Shown: positions 24,501 to 39,200, counted from the first letter of the stretch. The stretch: DNA of 64,000 bases from Agapetus fuscipes (GCA_951799405.1 OX637343.1:7068001-7132000); one strand, 5' to 3'. The notes: generated from the letters alone by a model not told the origin. Made by a program: numbers and translations.

Positions 24501-27500
24501 ATGACCCAGCACTGCTCATCAACGGGACGGAAACCATCCCCAAACAGGTGAGTAGGCAGCGGATGATTAACTGTTGGAACTCTTAGGATGCTTAAATGAC
24601 AAAAAATCTGATACCTCGATTGCAACAGTCAAAAAGAGGATTCTCAGAACTATCTACTTCCTTGACTTATAGGTTGGTATGAGGCTGACCATCCATACTG
24701 TAAAAAAAATGGTTCACTTTGCCAATGTCACCCCTGTTCCAGGGAAGGTCGGCAAGAGTTGCAGTGGTTATGTTCATTTGAGATTTGGGGCTTATATTGT
24801 AGGTCGACAAGCAGCATGTGTAAGCGAGAACTTATATGTGTCTGCTTACGGGAATGCATTTAATATGAATCTGAAATGTAATGTATCTTTGCAACTTGGA
24901 TTATAGATGGAATCAACGCCCCGTTTGGACGAGTTCAGTAATTTATTTGTTAAGGATTTTGAACAACAACTAAAATGTAGTTCAAATTAAAAATATTTTG
25001 TAAGTACTTAGTAAAAAATAAAAAATAAATTCATAGTTGAGAACATTTAAAATAACTGCATATGCTTGTTATACTCCAATCATTCATGTATCAGGCAGTT
25101 AGACAGTTTAGATGAACCGTTATAAATGTATAATAGAATAATGATTCTCAACGTTTCGTTAGCGACATAGCTAAGATCTTCAGGAGACACCCTCTCTGCA
25201 CGACGACTCAGGATGAACTCAGTCGTCAATATCCGATTAATAAATTTTAACTGTGTAGTTATTATTATTGTAAATATGTAATAATGTTATGTAATGTAAT
25301 GTAACTCTGTCGCCATTCCGCTAGGGGTGGCCAGAGCCTCTGCAGAGCTGCCTCCATTTTTTCCTATCCTGACATACCTCTTTCAATTCCTTCATATCCA
25401 TCACCTTTTTCATGCATTTTCTTCTTTTACGCTCACTTTGTATGTCAAACGACCGTAATTCCAACTTAAACCAAACAGTTGTTCTGATATGTTGTGTGGC
25501 TTGTGTGTTCAGGTGAACATGACTTCAGATTGCCTGGCCGTGCCGCCCCATCAGATGGTGTTTGGGGAGGGGCTGAATGGCCTGGTTCCGCAGCAGGGGG
25601 ACGAGGCTGGCCTGCCCGCCCTGGGCTACCTCCTCATGCTCTGCATCATGGTGATGGTGGCCCTGTTCCTGGCCCTCGTGCTCTACAGAACGTGAGTTGC
25701 TTCCATGTTGCCCTATCTGCTTCTTGGCACATGTTTGTGGGTAGTTTTTAATGCGCTCAAAACGCCTTTTCACACGTTCCTGTCTGGTGTCAGTTGGAAT
25801 TTATGTAGTGTACGCATTGATATACAAGAACTAGATAGGCTAAAAAAGCAATCCTTTGAGAAAGTGTTTTAGGCTTACACTGCCGGCTGATGATGCTGGA
25901 GTGATGTTTTCCGGGATCTGTTGCCGTGGTCTGTGGGAGCTGGAGCTTCCGAACGTTTCGCTCATTTCTACGATGGGCTTCTTCAGCGTGAATAAATCTA
26001 TCTAATTATCATCATACTTCACGCTGAAGAAGCCCATCGTAGAAATGGGCGAAACGTCCGGAAGCTCCAGCTCCCACAGACCACGGCAACAGATCCCGAA
26101 AAACATCACTCCAGCAACAATCCTTTGAGAATTAGGAATGCGCCAACCCACTCATCATACAAAAATCCAAGTTCAGTCTATCGGTAACCTTCCAACTGTC
26201 AACAGGTGTGTTACCTAATTAGGAAAAAATCCATGTACATTCCAAACTGGATATTTGCCAATTGCCAACAAAAGAAAATAAATGTTTTATAAAATGTCAA
26301 ATAATATTTCACTTCAAAAAACTATTTTATTTGATTGCATTCATAAAATTTATTTAATTTGTTGAAATATTTTGCTTACAAAAGTGACAGCCATTTCTAG
26401 AACTAGGGATGTTCAAGCATGTATGTAGGTACTTGCTTATTCAAGTATGTAACTTCTATTCTTGAATACTTGTCGGCCCAAATAAATTTAGTCAGATGTC
26501 AGCACTAGTAGTAGATATGAATGCTTGTGGTCACCTTTGGCTCTAATAGATATTGAAATAAAGGGAAGGGTACGTAATTATTTTTGATTTTACGTGCCTA
26601 ACTCATTTTTCTTATTATTGTGGGTTAGTCAGACCCACTCATTTGTAAGCGTAAACTTACACAAGTCTGTTTGTGGGCATGCATTTGATATGAGTTTTGA
26701 ATGTTTACATATCTTTGCAACTTAGATTATAGATGTTGATCTGGTTATGTAACACTTGAATATGCTTCCAGCACTGCTTTCAAGAAGTGCTTCCCCATGT
26801 CGTACCTGTTCCTGGAGGAGGGCGGGGCCACCAGCGGCGAGGAAGGGAGGTCTGAGGGGGGCAGCCCCAAAACCCTGCTGACTCAAGAGGTGGAGGCCAG
26901 CAGGAAACCTGGTGAGGATGGCAACATCATTTCAGTTTTTTCAGTCTCACATATAATCCGGTTTATATATTTCACACAATGACTGTGCTGGAAGTCTCGT
27001 CCCCACGGTAATTCTTACCTATCGAATATCGGTAATATTTATATGAATATATCTCGATCCAAGATGACCGCAAGTGAACAGCTGATTAGTCTTCATACAC
27101 ATATTACCGATATTTTGTAGGTAAGAATTACAGTGGTGATGAGACTTCCAGCCCTGGTTTATTCAATATTTTATATCCACATTGCCTCAATGTCACCATC
27201 AGTAAGGACAGTGTGGGCATTGCTAGGCTATGTTCAACAGATGACACATTTCTCATTTGTTCTCATTGTTTAATTAACCTTGTAAGTACATATTACAATG
27301 ACTTATAATAATTCTACCTACTGTAAGTCTACCTACACGACCTTCTCGCACAGGATAGAGTGGTGGCTCAATGACATCAGGAGCTGCAAAGTTTTTGTTC
27401 CTGTGAGGTTTGGTTTATTTTGTATGTACACATGCAAGTGTTACATTAGTATGTACAGAAAGTGTAAGTGTGAACTTATGTGTGCTTGCTTGTGGGCATG

Positions 27501-30500
27501 TATTGAATATGAGCCTTAAATGCAGGGGTGTACATCCCATACAGGCACATGCGTCTAATAGGTAGGCAATATGTGGTAAAAAACCATTCAAAATTTAAGT
27601 TTGATTGGAGCCATCGTTAGCACTTCAGTCAATTTCAAATCAGTTATTTTAAAGGAATAGGAGAAAATATTTATTCTGAAATGTATTTGCCTATTCCCTA
27701 TACACGCGCCTGCTTAAATGTCAATATATCTTTGCAAGTTCGGTTATAGACACACACAGTCTGACAGGGTTAAGATAAATGTGCACATGTCAAGGTCTTC
27801 ATCTTTCTCTGTGCATGTGTTCAGCCGCAGCATTTGTGTCCATGGCTGAGAACGGTGGGGAGGAGTTCCTGTGGGACGCCCTGCATCCTCCTGTGCCGCA
27901 CGACAAGTTCCTGGCCCACACGCAGGCACTGCACGCCGACGGAGACATCGGCTTCAGGTACTCCTCTCTTCAAACTAAACATCAATAAAACACTTGTTTT
28001 AACACAGCTTTAGATAAATTAAGTTGACAGCTGAATCAGGGCGCTGTAGTGCATTCAAGGTCTTCAACCCGCTGTAATCATTGATCATTGCTTTTTATTT
28101 CTTCAACAAAAGTACTTTCTGCATTTGAGCAATTCAATAAAATAGAGCTATCAAAAGTGATGTAATACAAGATGGCGGTGTTAGTTCCCTGTGGACTAGA
28201 AATCATTTTAACGAAAATAGACAATAAATACATGTTTCAACCTACTTAAGAAAATGGTCATTAGTAAGAAAGAGAACAAAAAACTTCACATTTGCATTTT
28301 CATGTGTACCAAAAAAACTCGGGTGAATGTAAAAATGTTTTTAGAAAGGTGGCAGCATTGCCATGTGCGTACTATGCCTGGAGCAGTCCGAACATACACG
28401 CATGTGTTATAAATCTTGTGATCGATGAAATTGTCAAATTTTAAAGGAAAAAGGCATTATTTTAAGACATTATGGCATGTGTTGTAATAAATCTACAAGT
28501 TAACGAATATTATTCTGTATTTTGGTGTAGCGCTATTTCACTGTAAATAAATGGACACAAGCTAACAGTTTCCTGGATGCTTTCATTACAGCAAGGAGTA
28601 TGAGCTGATCCAGTCCAAGTCTGCCATGTCTGGCCATCCCTCCATCCACAGCCAGCACCCTGACAACCGCCACAAGAACAGATACCTCAACATCACGGCA
28701 TGTAAGTTGTACAAGTTGTGCCAGCAAACTTATCTCAGGCAAAAATCTGTGAACCCCATTGGCCATACAGCCTCGTCACGTTACAGGACCTACATCTCAA
28801 AATCATCGTTATCATCAAAAAATAATAATGATGTTAGGATTATTTATTTGGTGAGCACTGTTTTTGTGTGAATCACACCTTTAGAGCCCTCTGCGAGCTT
28901 GGTCGTCGCTATAGAAAGCGCCAATACTCACGCAAGACCCAGTTCTAAGGCTGGATCGACCTTTTGTGACCGGTCTTTAGTAATGATTCTCTATGAAAAG
29001 GTCTTGCTTGAGAATTGGAGCTTTCTACTGCGACGACCAAGCCTGAGAGGGCTCTTGAGGTGTGATACACACAAAAACAGCACTCCCCAAATAAACCATC
29101 CTAATATTAAAGGCAGTCTCCTGCACACAATGATGCAAATAAATGTATGTACAATATATGTTTCATTTTGTTTTTCAGATGATCACTCTCGCGTGTGCCT
29201 GCTTCCCAGTTCATCTTGTGCCTGCTCTCCGGGCCGCGATCATCGAAGATCCTGTCTTGGCAAACCCTGCGGATCCCCCGACCTGACACCGAACAGTGAC
29301 TACATCAATGCCAACTTCATAGACGGGATCGTGCCAGAGATAGACTCAAAACTTGCCGCGTTCATCGTGGAACAGAACCGTAAAAGGAAAACGGCTCAAG
29401 AGAAAAAAGAGCAAGCTGCAGCGATTGCACAGGAGATAACCAACAGCAAAATACAACAGAAGCAGGAAGAAGATTCAATGAAGGAATCCATTCTGTGTTT
29501 GAATTCAAGCTTGGAAGACGCCAAGTTGAGGCGGCTGGATTTGGGGAATTTCGAAGCAAAGATTCCGTTGAGTTTCGATCAGTTTGAGTCAGCGAAGATG
29601 ATGAATTCTGTCAAAGATAAGATGTCGCTTGATTTGAATACGGATAAACTGAAAGCTTCGACGCCTGGTTCAGACATTTTGGCTAATACGTGTCGGCTGT
29701 CTATTAACTTGGACAGCGGGAATGGTGTGCAAAAGAAGGGACTGGGGGAAGAAGGAGGGAAGGATACCAAACATGAAGACACTAAGAGTGAAAAGAGCAT
29801 CAAATGCAAGAAGCGATCCACTTCAGCTGATACCAAAGATATTGTGATAGACAAGAAGGCCTCGAGCAGGGGGCACAGCAAGAATTCCTCTGTGGTTGTG
29901 AGCAACGATTACAGCCCTTTAAATGGAGGAGGACCTAAGATAGAAGGCGCTTTCCTGAATATAGAGTTTTCTGGAATTGTGGACTCGGAGAGAGAGCTGC
30001 AGGAGGCTCGAGAAGCAGAGAGGATGGAGGAAGCCAATAGGCTGGCTAGAGAGGCTGCAGAAGAAACACTTGATGATCTGGATGACCTGTATGTACAGAT
30101 TGGTGAGTAGAACAACAATATCTCTAATATAAATAAGTAGAGACATCAATAGTGTATTGTTTGTCACCTCAGACTGATAAATGGTGTGAAGCCCAGGAGC
30201 TTAAAATGAATGTCGGTCAGTCTCATACCAACCTATAATTCAATGAACAAAAATAAAACCTAAACACCATATTGTCTAATCTTGAGTCAATATGCTATAC
30301 TTTGGGGTGGCTGGGCCAGTCACCTGGAACAAGCTACCAACCCACCATCAGAAAAGGATTGAAGAAAATGCTTTACTCAAAGAGCCCTGGCCCCCTTAAG
30401 TTGGTCATGAAACATTAAACGGCAACACAGGGAAAAACTCATCCATCATCAGCTATATCTGTCTAAACTGTTGAAATGTATCATTTGTTTGTCAGGTGGG

Positions 30501-33238
30501 GAGCCCTACCGGGTGAAGTCCTCGTGGCTGTTGGACCGCAGGAGATACATCGGCACCCAGGGCCCCACGCCCGGCACCCTGCCCGCCTTCTGGAGGATGG
30601 TGTGGGACCACCGGGTGGCTTCCATCGTCATGATCACCAACCTGGTGGAGAGGGGCAGGGTAAGTGAATGCATCTAGTCTCTCTCCAGCTCCTCCTGTCC
30701 CCTCAATTGTCATGCAGAAAGAAACATGGAGAATAATGTTAGTTCTCTTACAACGGTTCGTCTAATATCCAACAAGTATAATTCATTTTAAGTATATTTG
30801 ATTTGTAAACATCTCCAATGACCAGTTAAAATTTTACCAAAAGAAAATATAAATGCAAACAGGGGTGAAAATTTTGACAGCCGTTGGTAGACATTACCGT
30901 ACCTATTTGTCAATAGGATGGAATAAAACATGACGGTGCCTGAACAGCTGATTGTTGTTCCATATAAAATGGATCCGCTGTTGATACACCGCCATATTTT
31001 ATTCTGTCCTATATTCAAATAGATACGGTAAGATCTATCGAAGGTCGTCGAGACTTCCATCCCAGGGAAGTTGAATGTATTATCTTGTTATAAAACATAA
31101 TGTTAAATGCATAGCTAGTATCAATGTTTCCCCATTTCACATGTGAGGAAAATCCATAATCATCACAACAATGAAATTCTATAACAGGAAGTAGCGGGTG
31201 AGCTTCATTTGTAATAGGGTAATTTCAGTAGTGGGTAAAACGGTTTAAAATACTATGGTTGTGTAGAGTACATTTCAAGGATCACAACCATATATTTTTT
31301 AAGTAGTAAAAGTAAAGATATCATAGATAATTTAAAAAAATAAAATGCTGAGAATTTGAGTCCCGCCAAAACGCAGCGCGGCCGGCTAGCCACGCTTTGA
31401 CATCGAAATGACGTAGATGGATCGGACGGACTACCTGGGCCCAACGGTACACTCCGAAGATCCATCGACGTCATATCCGCCTAAGTAAAAAAATGACCTG
31501 TCTTAGTGGAAATCAAAAATGTGCGAATTTTAGAGGTGTAATTTAAAAACTAAGCCAGATATTATTTTTTTAAAAACGCAGGCATTTTTAAAAATGTAGC
31601 CCATCATTGTATGAGATAAAAAGAAAAGTTGAATTACTCTATTGTTATTGTCACTTAAGTATTGTTCATTCCGCAGAGAAAGTGTGACATGTACTGGCCC
31701 AAGGAAGGCACGGAGTCGTATGGGGCCATACAGGTCACCACCATGAAGGAAGACGTCATGGCCACCTACACAGTGAGGACCTTCCAGATCAAGAACACCA
31801 AGGTAGCACTTGTACAAATATTTGTGTTGTTGAGGCTAGCTGGAAACAATATCATAGATTTAATAAAAGAATTTAACCAAAAAGTTGCAGGGCTTATGTT
31901 CATTTTAAGATTGGGTTTTATATTGTAGGTTCACATGCAGCACGTTTAAGGGTGTATGATTTCATTTTAATATGAATTTATTTGCCCGTCACGACCACCT
32001 ATTATCCAGTAGCCGCGAAAATGCATCAAATCCCGCGTTTAGCTTTGAGAGTTCGTCGGTAGGAGGTCGTATTGTATCTGAACCATTTTGTGTTTTTTTT
32101 AGCAATAAAATAACATGAAAGCGAAAGCGAAGCGAAGTTATACATTAATTAAAAACAAGCATTTATTTTATTTTATTTATATACAAATACAAAAAAAGGT
32201 ATTCATTTTATTTGTTAACAAATTTACAACTATTCACTTTCGTTCGTGGTAACAGATATATCCAAGTATATAAGTAAATAATTATTCCCCCTGTACCGAT
32301 TACTCAAAAATGCAAAGAAACTGGCATAAGGTCTCTAGAGAGCGTTTTACATTTCACAGAATTGGAATAAAACGCTACAGTTCAGTTTACACTATAGTCA
32401 CACAGAAGCACACACGTGTGTGCCCTGTATTTTTACATTGCATATTTTATCAAAGTGTAGACTCCAGTGGTTGCAGACCTATACAAGTGTATTAAAATAA
32501 AATATGAAAAAAAAATATATATATTTCATTTTCATTGTTTATCTTGACTTATAGGTTGGTATGAGGCTCACCACCCAAACTTTAAAAAATGGTTTACTTT
32601 ACCAATGTCACCCCTGTTTCAGGGAAGATCAGTAAAAGTTGCAGGGCTTTTGTTTATTTGTGGATTTGATTTTAATATGTAAATGCGCATGCACGATTTG
32701 TAAATGCGAACTTACAAGTGTATTTTTGTGAGCATGCACTTAATATGAACCTTAAATGTTAACATAGTTTTGCCACTTAGATGATAGATTATACATTGTG
32801 ATTATGTCCCAATGACTCAGTTGATAGAGTGCTTGCATTCCATGCCGAGAGCTGAGGTTCGTATCCCACGGAGGATGTCAGAAATGATTTCCCGTGTCAG
32901 TGTTTATTTCAACTCAATAATAAAATACCGGCAAGGTTTCTCAACCTTAACAATAAATGAGAACCAGCCCCCTCGGGAGCTGGGACACCCCCGCTTCAAC
33001 TGAAATGGTTGGCGTAAGGCCGGCTTCCTTACCTATAAAAATACAACTTTCATTTTTCTTTTCATCTTCGTCTCCTAAATGATATTAATTTTTAAAGTTA
33101 AAAAAAGGTTTCATATTACTGCGTAGCCAGGGAATGTTTGTTGAGGCCGTGACTGCGTATGTGTTCAGTAAATATGCCAGTGTGTGTGTGCTCATGGACT
33201 TCACCCTGTACGACGGAAGACAACGCATCCAAGTGCTA

Positions 33239-33286
<48 letters not shown>

Positions 33287-36200
33287 GTGCACAACAGGTT
33301 GCCCTAATTACAGTGCACCCTCACAGCCATCAACAAGCTGGGAGGAACTCTTTTACCATACTTTTGAAGGTGTCTACATTATATTGAAATATATCTATTT
33401 TTGACTCATTAATGAGTTTGACACTCCGAGTTAAAGGATGCTGTGCCAAGACATCGGTGCGGCTCATTGGTACATGAAAAAGATCATGACCTCGCCCCCG
33501 ATTATAGTAATTTGGTACAAACAACCTGAAACCCTCCAACAGGGTGGGACTGTCTATTAAACCATTGATGACTTTATAAGTGAGCACCATCAGGGTCCCG
33601 TTGCGCCTAGTTTCTAAGCTCCTGAAGCCAGTTTCCCGAAGCAGGTCCTCATGGTGCATGAACTGAGGGTAGTTTCCCTGCGTTCTCATGAGGAGGTACC
33701 TCAGGAACTTCTTCTGGAGCTGTTCTAACATATTAATGTACTTCCGCTGATGAGGTGTCCACACCTCAACAGCGTACTCTAATTTAGATCGAACGACGCA
33801 GCTGAAGACATCCGCCATCGCCCCGGGCTCTGTAAACTGTTTACAGAGTCTAATAACAAAGCCCAGAAGCCGATAGCATTCGGTCGTCAACTGCGTCATA
33901 TGGTCTGAGAAATTCAGTCCGGGATCAAAGACAACTCCCAGATCCCTAAATGAGGTCACACGAGTTAGTATTTGCCCACCTATACTATACTCATGAAAAG
34001 TGGGATTATGAGATTTAGTGAAGGACATGATAACGCATTTCTTAAAATTTAAGAAGAGTTTGTTTTGCTCAGCCCAAACTGCTAATGCGTTCAAGTCCTC
34101 CTGTAATTTTACGCAGCATTGAGTGTCTATAATCTTTGTATAGACCTTCAAGTCATCTGCGTATAATAGACACGAACTATGTTTTATGATGCCAACAACG
34201 TCATTGACAAATATGAGAAAAGCCAGTGGGCCCAAATTGGATCCTTGCGGGACTCCAGAAAGTGGTTGAACTGTCAATGATGTATAGCCATTAATATCAA
34301 CATATTGTTGTCTATTTCTTAAATATGATGCGAAAAGTAAGAGAAGAGATTTACTTAATCCAAATACGTGCATTTTCTTGAGTAGGACGTCATGGTCTAC
34401 CCTGTCGAATGCTTTAGAAAAGTCCGTATATACCACATCAGTCTGGTGCTGAGAATCCAGATTTTCGGCTATTTCTGCACTTAATGTGAGAAGATTGGAA
34501 ATTGTAGACCTCTTTGGTAGGAAGCCATGTTGATGAATGGTAATACGTGATTTAATGTTAATCAGTAAGTTTTTATGAATTAAACTTTCAAAGATCTTCG
34601 CAAATGTCGATAAGATAGAGATAGGTCTATAGTTTCGGACATCTGTTTTTGTATCTGCTTTGTGTATGGGAATGACTCTTGTTAACTTCCAAAATTGAGG
34701 AAATTCACATTGTTCAACACACAGATTTAAAATAAACCTTAATGGTTCAGCTACAGTATTGGATAAGGCTGCTATTACGCCTGGTGGAATGTTATCAGGA
34801 CCCGCTGCTTTGTTTGGGTTAATGTTGAGCAGACAGGTTTGTACCTCTTCCAACGTAAAATGCTCAATTCCAATACTGTTGGTATTACAGAGAGGCGAGT
34901 TATTAAGGATTACTTCCACATCTAACTCAGGGACCAGGGAACTGTAGACAGATTGAAAATAGTCTGAGAATCTTTCGCAGACTAATTGAGGATCAGTCGT
35001 GATCTCATCCCCATCTGCCAATGTGTACTTCACAGTGCTGTCTTTTTTCAGTGAGGAGACATATCTCCAAAATTCCCTTGAGCCATTTCCGACTCCAGAC
35101 TGAATATTCTCTAGATAGGACTTATGAGCATGAGCAATGTCAGACTTGAGTTGAGTGCGTTTCTTTTTAAATTTAATATAGTTACTCTTGGTTTTATTCT
35201 TCAGGTATACATTATGCAGATGTCTCTTAGATCTCAAGTCTGCAATTATTCTTTGAGAAAACCATATTGGATAAGTCCTACCTGTACATGGTCTCCTTTT
35301 TTTAGGAGCACACAAATCAAAAATTTTATAAATCACAGTGTAAAAATATTTTTAAATTAGGTTACTATCGGTCATTTTATACATTTGAGACCAATCATAC
35401 ACTCTAATAATATTATTACATCTACCTACATCTAATAATTTAAAATTAATGTTAGAATTAATATAATTATTTAACGAATAATGGCACTGTTTGTCTTGTG
35501 TATCTGTGTGCGTGGGCTGGCTGTGTTGGTGTGGTGGCGGCCGCTTCGCCTCCCCACACAGAGGCGCAGCTCGCGGGCGCGCTGTTACCAATAGTGTGGG
35601 GTGGTGTCTATCTTCAGACACCATCGGTTCTTCACAACGCTCTACAGTACATGTTAATTTACAGTTGCTCATCACTAAGTCTAAAATGTTCCCATAGCTG
35701 TTTTTGATTTCATTTATTTGGGTAAAACTATTCCCTTCTGTGAAGCACAATAACTCCAGTCTCGTTGAATCGTTCACACTGTTCATATTAAAATCCCCGA
35801 TTACAATTACACTACGACCGCTCATCGCTGGGGCACTCTTTTCAAAATTTTCAAAAAAATTGACTCTTTCTTGTTCTCCTTCCCGGCACTGGAAGTAAAC
35901 GACGCATATGTAAACAGGGGTGAACTTTTTAGTGACTTTCACCCACAGATGCTCGCCATCCGTCTCCATGCTGGGCATTCTTTGTGAAGCAAGCGTATTT
36001 TTTATTGCTAAGCAAACGCCCCCCCCACGGGTACCACGGTCACGCCTGTGTATATTGTACCTGCCATCAAAGAGTTGAGGTGACGGGACAGAGGCGTTCA
36101 ACCATGTCTCTGTGAGGGCAATTATGTCATTGTCTTGTATTAAAATATTATTTTTAAATTCTACAGTTTTGGTGCTGAGACCTCTAACATTTTGATATAA

Positions 36201-39200
36201 AATTTTAATGTTGGCCATTTTTAAAATTAATGAATTTGGCAAGACATATGCCTTTAGGCCATATTAATGGGTTGAATACCTTGTCCCACCCTTCCTCCTG
36301 AAGAATCACCTTAAATGAGGCGTATCCACCACTGTTCACTAGAGGCGTTGCTTCCACCACTACGCCGGTGACCTTCTTAACGTGCTGCACAATGTCTTGT
36401 GCAGTTGTCTCCTTCAGGAACCTCCAAACGTGGAGAACCCTAATCTTGGGTGCTGCTTTCAGGTTGTCCACTGATAGGACACCCTGCAGCATTTTCTGTC
36501 TTGGTTTCCGTCGTTGGACAGTTTTCCACTGCCCTTTATTAGGCTGTTGTTGGAGCGGCTGATCCAGAGACGGCCGCTTTTGCAATAGCTGTTTCTGTTG
36601 CTGCGCTGGCTGCTTCTGTTGTTGCGCTGGCTGCTTTAGTTGTTGCGTTGGCTGCTTTAGTTGTTGCGCTGGCTGCTTTTGTTGTTGCGCTGGCTGCTTT
36701 TGTTGTTGCGCTGGCTGCTTTTGTTGTTGCGCTGGCTGCTTTTGTTGCTGAGCTGGCTGCTTCTGTTGCTGCGCTGGCTGCTTGTGTTGCTGCGGTAGCA
36801 GCTTCTGTTGGTCCAGCTGCTGCCTCTGTTGCCGCAGTGGCTGCTTCTGTTGCTGCAGCTGTTCCGATGGGTGATCCTTTTTGGCAGCCGCTTGACTGTA
36901 ATTTTGCGGCCCCTTTGATTCAGTTTGGGACCCCTGGGTCTCTATGCCGATTTCAAGTTTGATGATTCTGGCACTTAACTCACAAATTAGACTATTTTGA
37001 GTGTTAATTTGTTCTTTTAATTCCAAGATGATGGAGGTAAGGCTGTCGAGCCCCTCCACCACCTTGTCAGCACTTGTTTGCCCTCGGGTGGGCATCGTGA
37101 TTCACTTTTTAAGATTAATTTAAATGCGCGATGCGACACGCGACATCACTGCTGAAATGTTGATTATGTACTATATGCCTGTATAGTATACTTTTTTGTA
37201 CCATTGGATGTGTACATTGAAATAGCAACATGAAGTTTTTTTTCTAATAATTCAACTAAGTGATGGAATATATTCTAAGCATAAAAGCAGCACAAAAGAT
37301 ATACCATTTATATTTTCAAATTTGCTCTTCGCTGGGTTGAAAAATTCATAAAACCTTTACCAATGATCGGTCACGAAATGTCCATCCGGCCTTACAGCAA
37401 CTGGGTCTTGCTTGAGAATTGGCGCTTTGTAGCGACGACGATGAAGCTCGTAAAAAGGTCGATAGCTCAATTTGTAGAATGCTTGCATTCCATGCCGAGA
37501 GCAAGGGTTCGATCTCAAAGGTTGACTCAGCCTTCATAAGAAATGAGAACCAGCCCTTCACGGGAGCTGGGAAACCCCCACTTCAACTAAAAGTGGTTGG
37601 TGTGAGGACGGCCCCCTTACCTGTAAAAAAAAATAGGTCCCGAAGCGCCACATGCGACTCCTTCGGGGATAACGCAGGCAAGAAGTTAATTTATTTATTT
37701 AATTTTTTACATGACCAAAGAGCGCCGTTTTTGTGTGTTTCACACCTCAAGGGCCCTCCTAATCATGAATTAGATATTTTAAAAAGGTGCCGTTTCAGTG
37801 CTCCCTTAAAAATGCCAACAGATTCCGAAACCCTCACTCCGGGTGGCAGTCTGTTCTACTCCATCGGCCCCGAAAACCGGAAAGCGCGATCCTCAAAATT
37901 AGTGCGTATTTGACGGCGAGACTGCATCAATCTGACAGCTTGACACCCCGCTGACCTAAGTGTCCGCCCCCTCACACTCACTTCAACGGGGGAAAATATG
38001 TCTGCCAGATATGATGGAGCCAAACCATTTAGGGCTTTAAATACCATCAAACACACACGGAACCCTCTCAGGGAAACGAAGCCAATGTAGTTCTTTCAAC
38101 AGCGAAGTGATGTGAGAGAATTTGGACATCCCGAAGATCAGTCTTGCGGCCGCATTCAAAACAGACTGAAATCTGTTCAGTTCAGCGTTAACCACTAGAC
38201 TAAATTACAGGCCTGAAAATTTCAAATTGCTCTACGCTAGGTTCAAAAAATGATTTCAATTCAACAAAAAAGGCCAGCCAGCAGAATTCTTTCCAGCTAA
38301 ATCATTGAGCTAAATGAATTTCACTTTGAAATTCAAACAAACTTTCATATTATTCATGTAATGGAAAAAAACTTATCAGAATACTATAAAGTCGTGTGCA
38401 GCTCTCCGTACAATTCATTTCGTCTGATTGAATGATCTTTCGCTGTCTTTCGCCATTTCGTTAAACTTTGCAAACTGTTTTTATGTACGTACGTATTATA
38501 CTACCATAGCGTTTATGTATATACTCTTACACACACAATATAAGAGAGGGCTGACTCGAGCATCTTCGGCAATATACGATGATACACGAGTGTACCCGAA
38601 GTATGAAATGTAGCAAATACAGCGCAACCAAAAAATGTATGGAATCTTAAACAGCAACTCTAGATGGCGTTTTGATTTCCATGCATTTTTGAGAAACCAG
38701 TTGGTCCAGTTGTAACGTAAACGATTGTACTCTTTTGCATTATATAAATCTTGCTTCCATAAAACTAAGGAGATATAATATTTTTCTCCGCAGTTCATCT
38801 ACCGGCCGCAGGTGACGCTAGCGACCGGGTCATTTTTTGTATGGAAATCTTTATTTTTCCAGGATAAATAGAAATCGGGGGAGAAAAAATAAAACAAGTA
38901 TGGCATTACAAACATAAAAAATATCACTTCAAATCCTAAAAGGAAAATAAACCATTAAAAGACGAATGTAGCTACAATATCGTATGCAAAATTTGGGTAC
39001 TTTTTAAATAATCATAAAAAATCAATGAAAAGTAAAAAAAAACAATTAACAAGTAGAAAAAATAAAACTAATCAAAATTAATGTTTTGAAATAAAAAAAA
39101 GTTAGGATTTATTCATAAGAACAGTGGAAATCTCCATTTAAGGTATCTCCGTAAATAAAATTATTTTGAATTGGTTTTTTATGGAAAAAAATACCTAATT

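Larger units (their letters stand above)
33243..37130 (-). mobile_element. Near-intact CR1/Jockey-group LINE, antisense in Ptp99A intron 12
   Basis: A poly(A) tail shows as about 43 T at 33243-33285, followed in minus orientation by a 44-nt 3' UTR, ORF2, and ORF1 overlapping ORF2 at its end. The 5' limit is uncertain, a little beyond the ORF1 start at 37095. ORF1 has no visible lesion and ORF2 has only one stop, so the copy looks young. A target-site duplication was not found by eye. It accounts for about half of the 8.2-kb intron. Confidence 0.85.

Noticed and set aside
33159..33404. Plus-strand frames with long Phe runs
   Set aside because: They come from the poly(T) that is the LINE poly(A) tail.
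36648..36962. Plus-strand frame of 104 codons rich in Ala/Val ([12 protein letters not shown] repeats)
   Set aside because: It is the complement of the Gln-rich minisatellite in LINE ORF1. The pattern follows from the repeat, not from selection.
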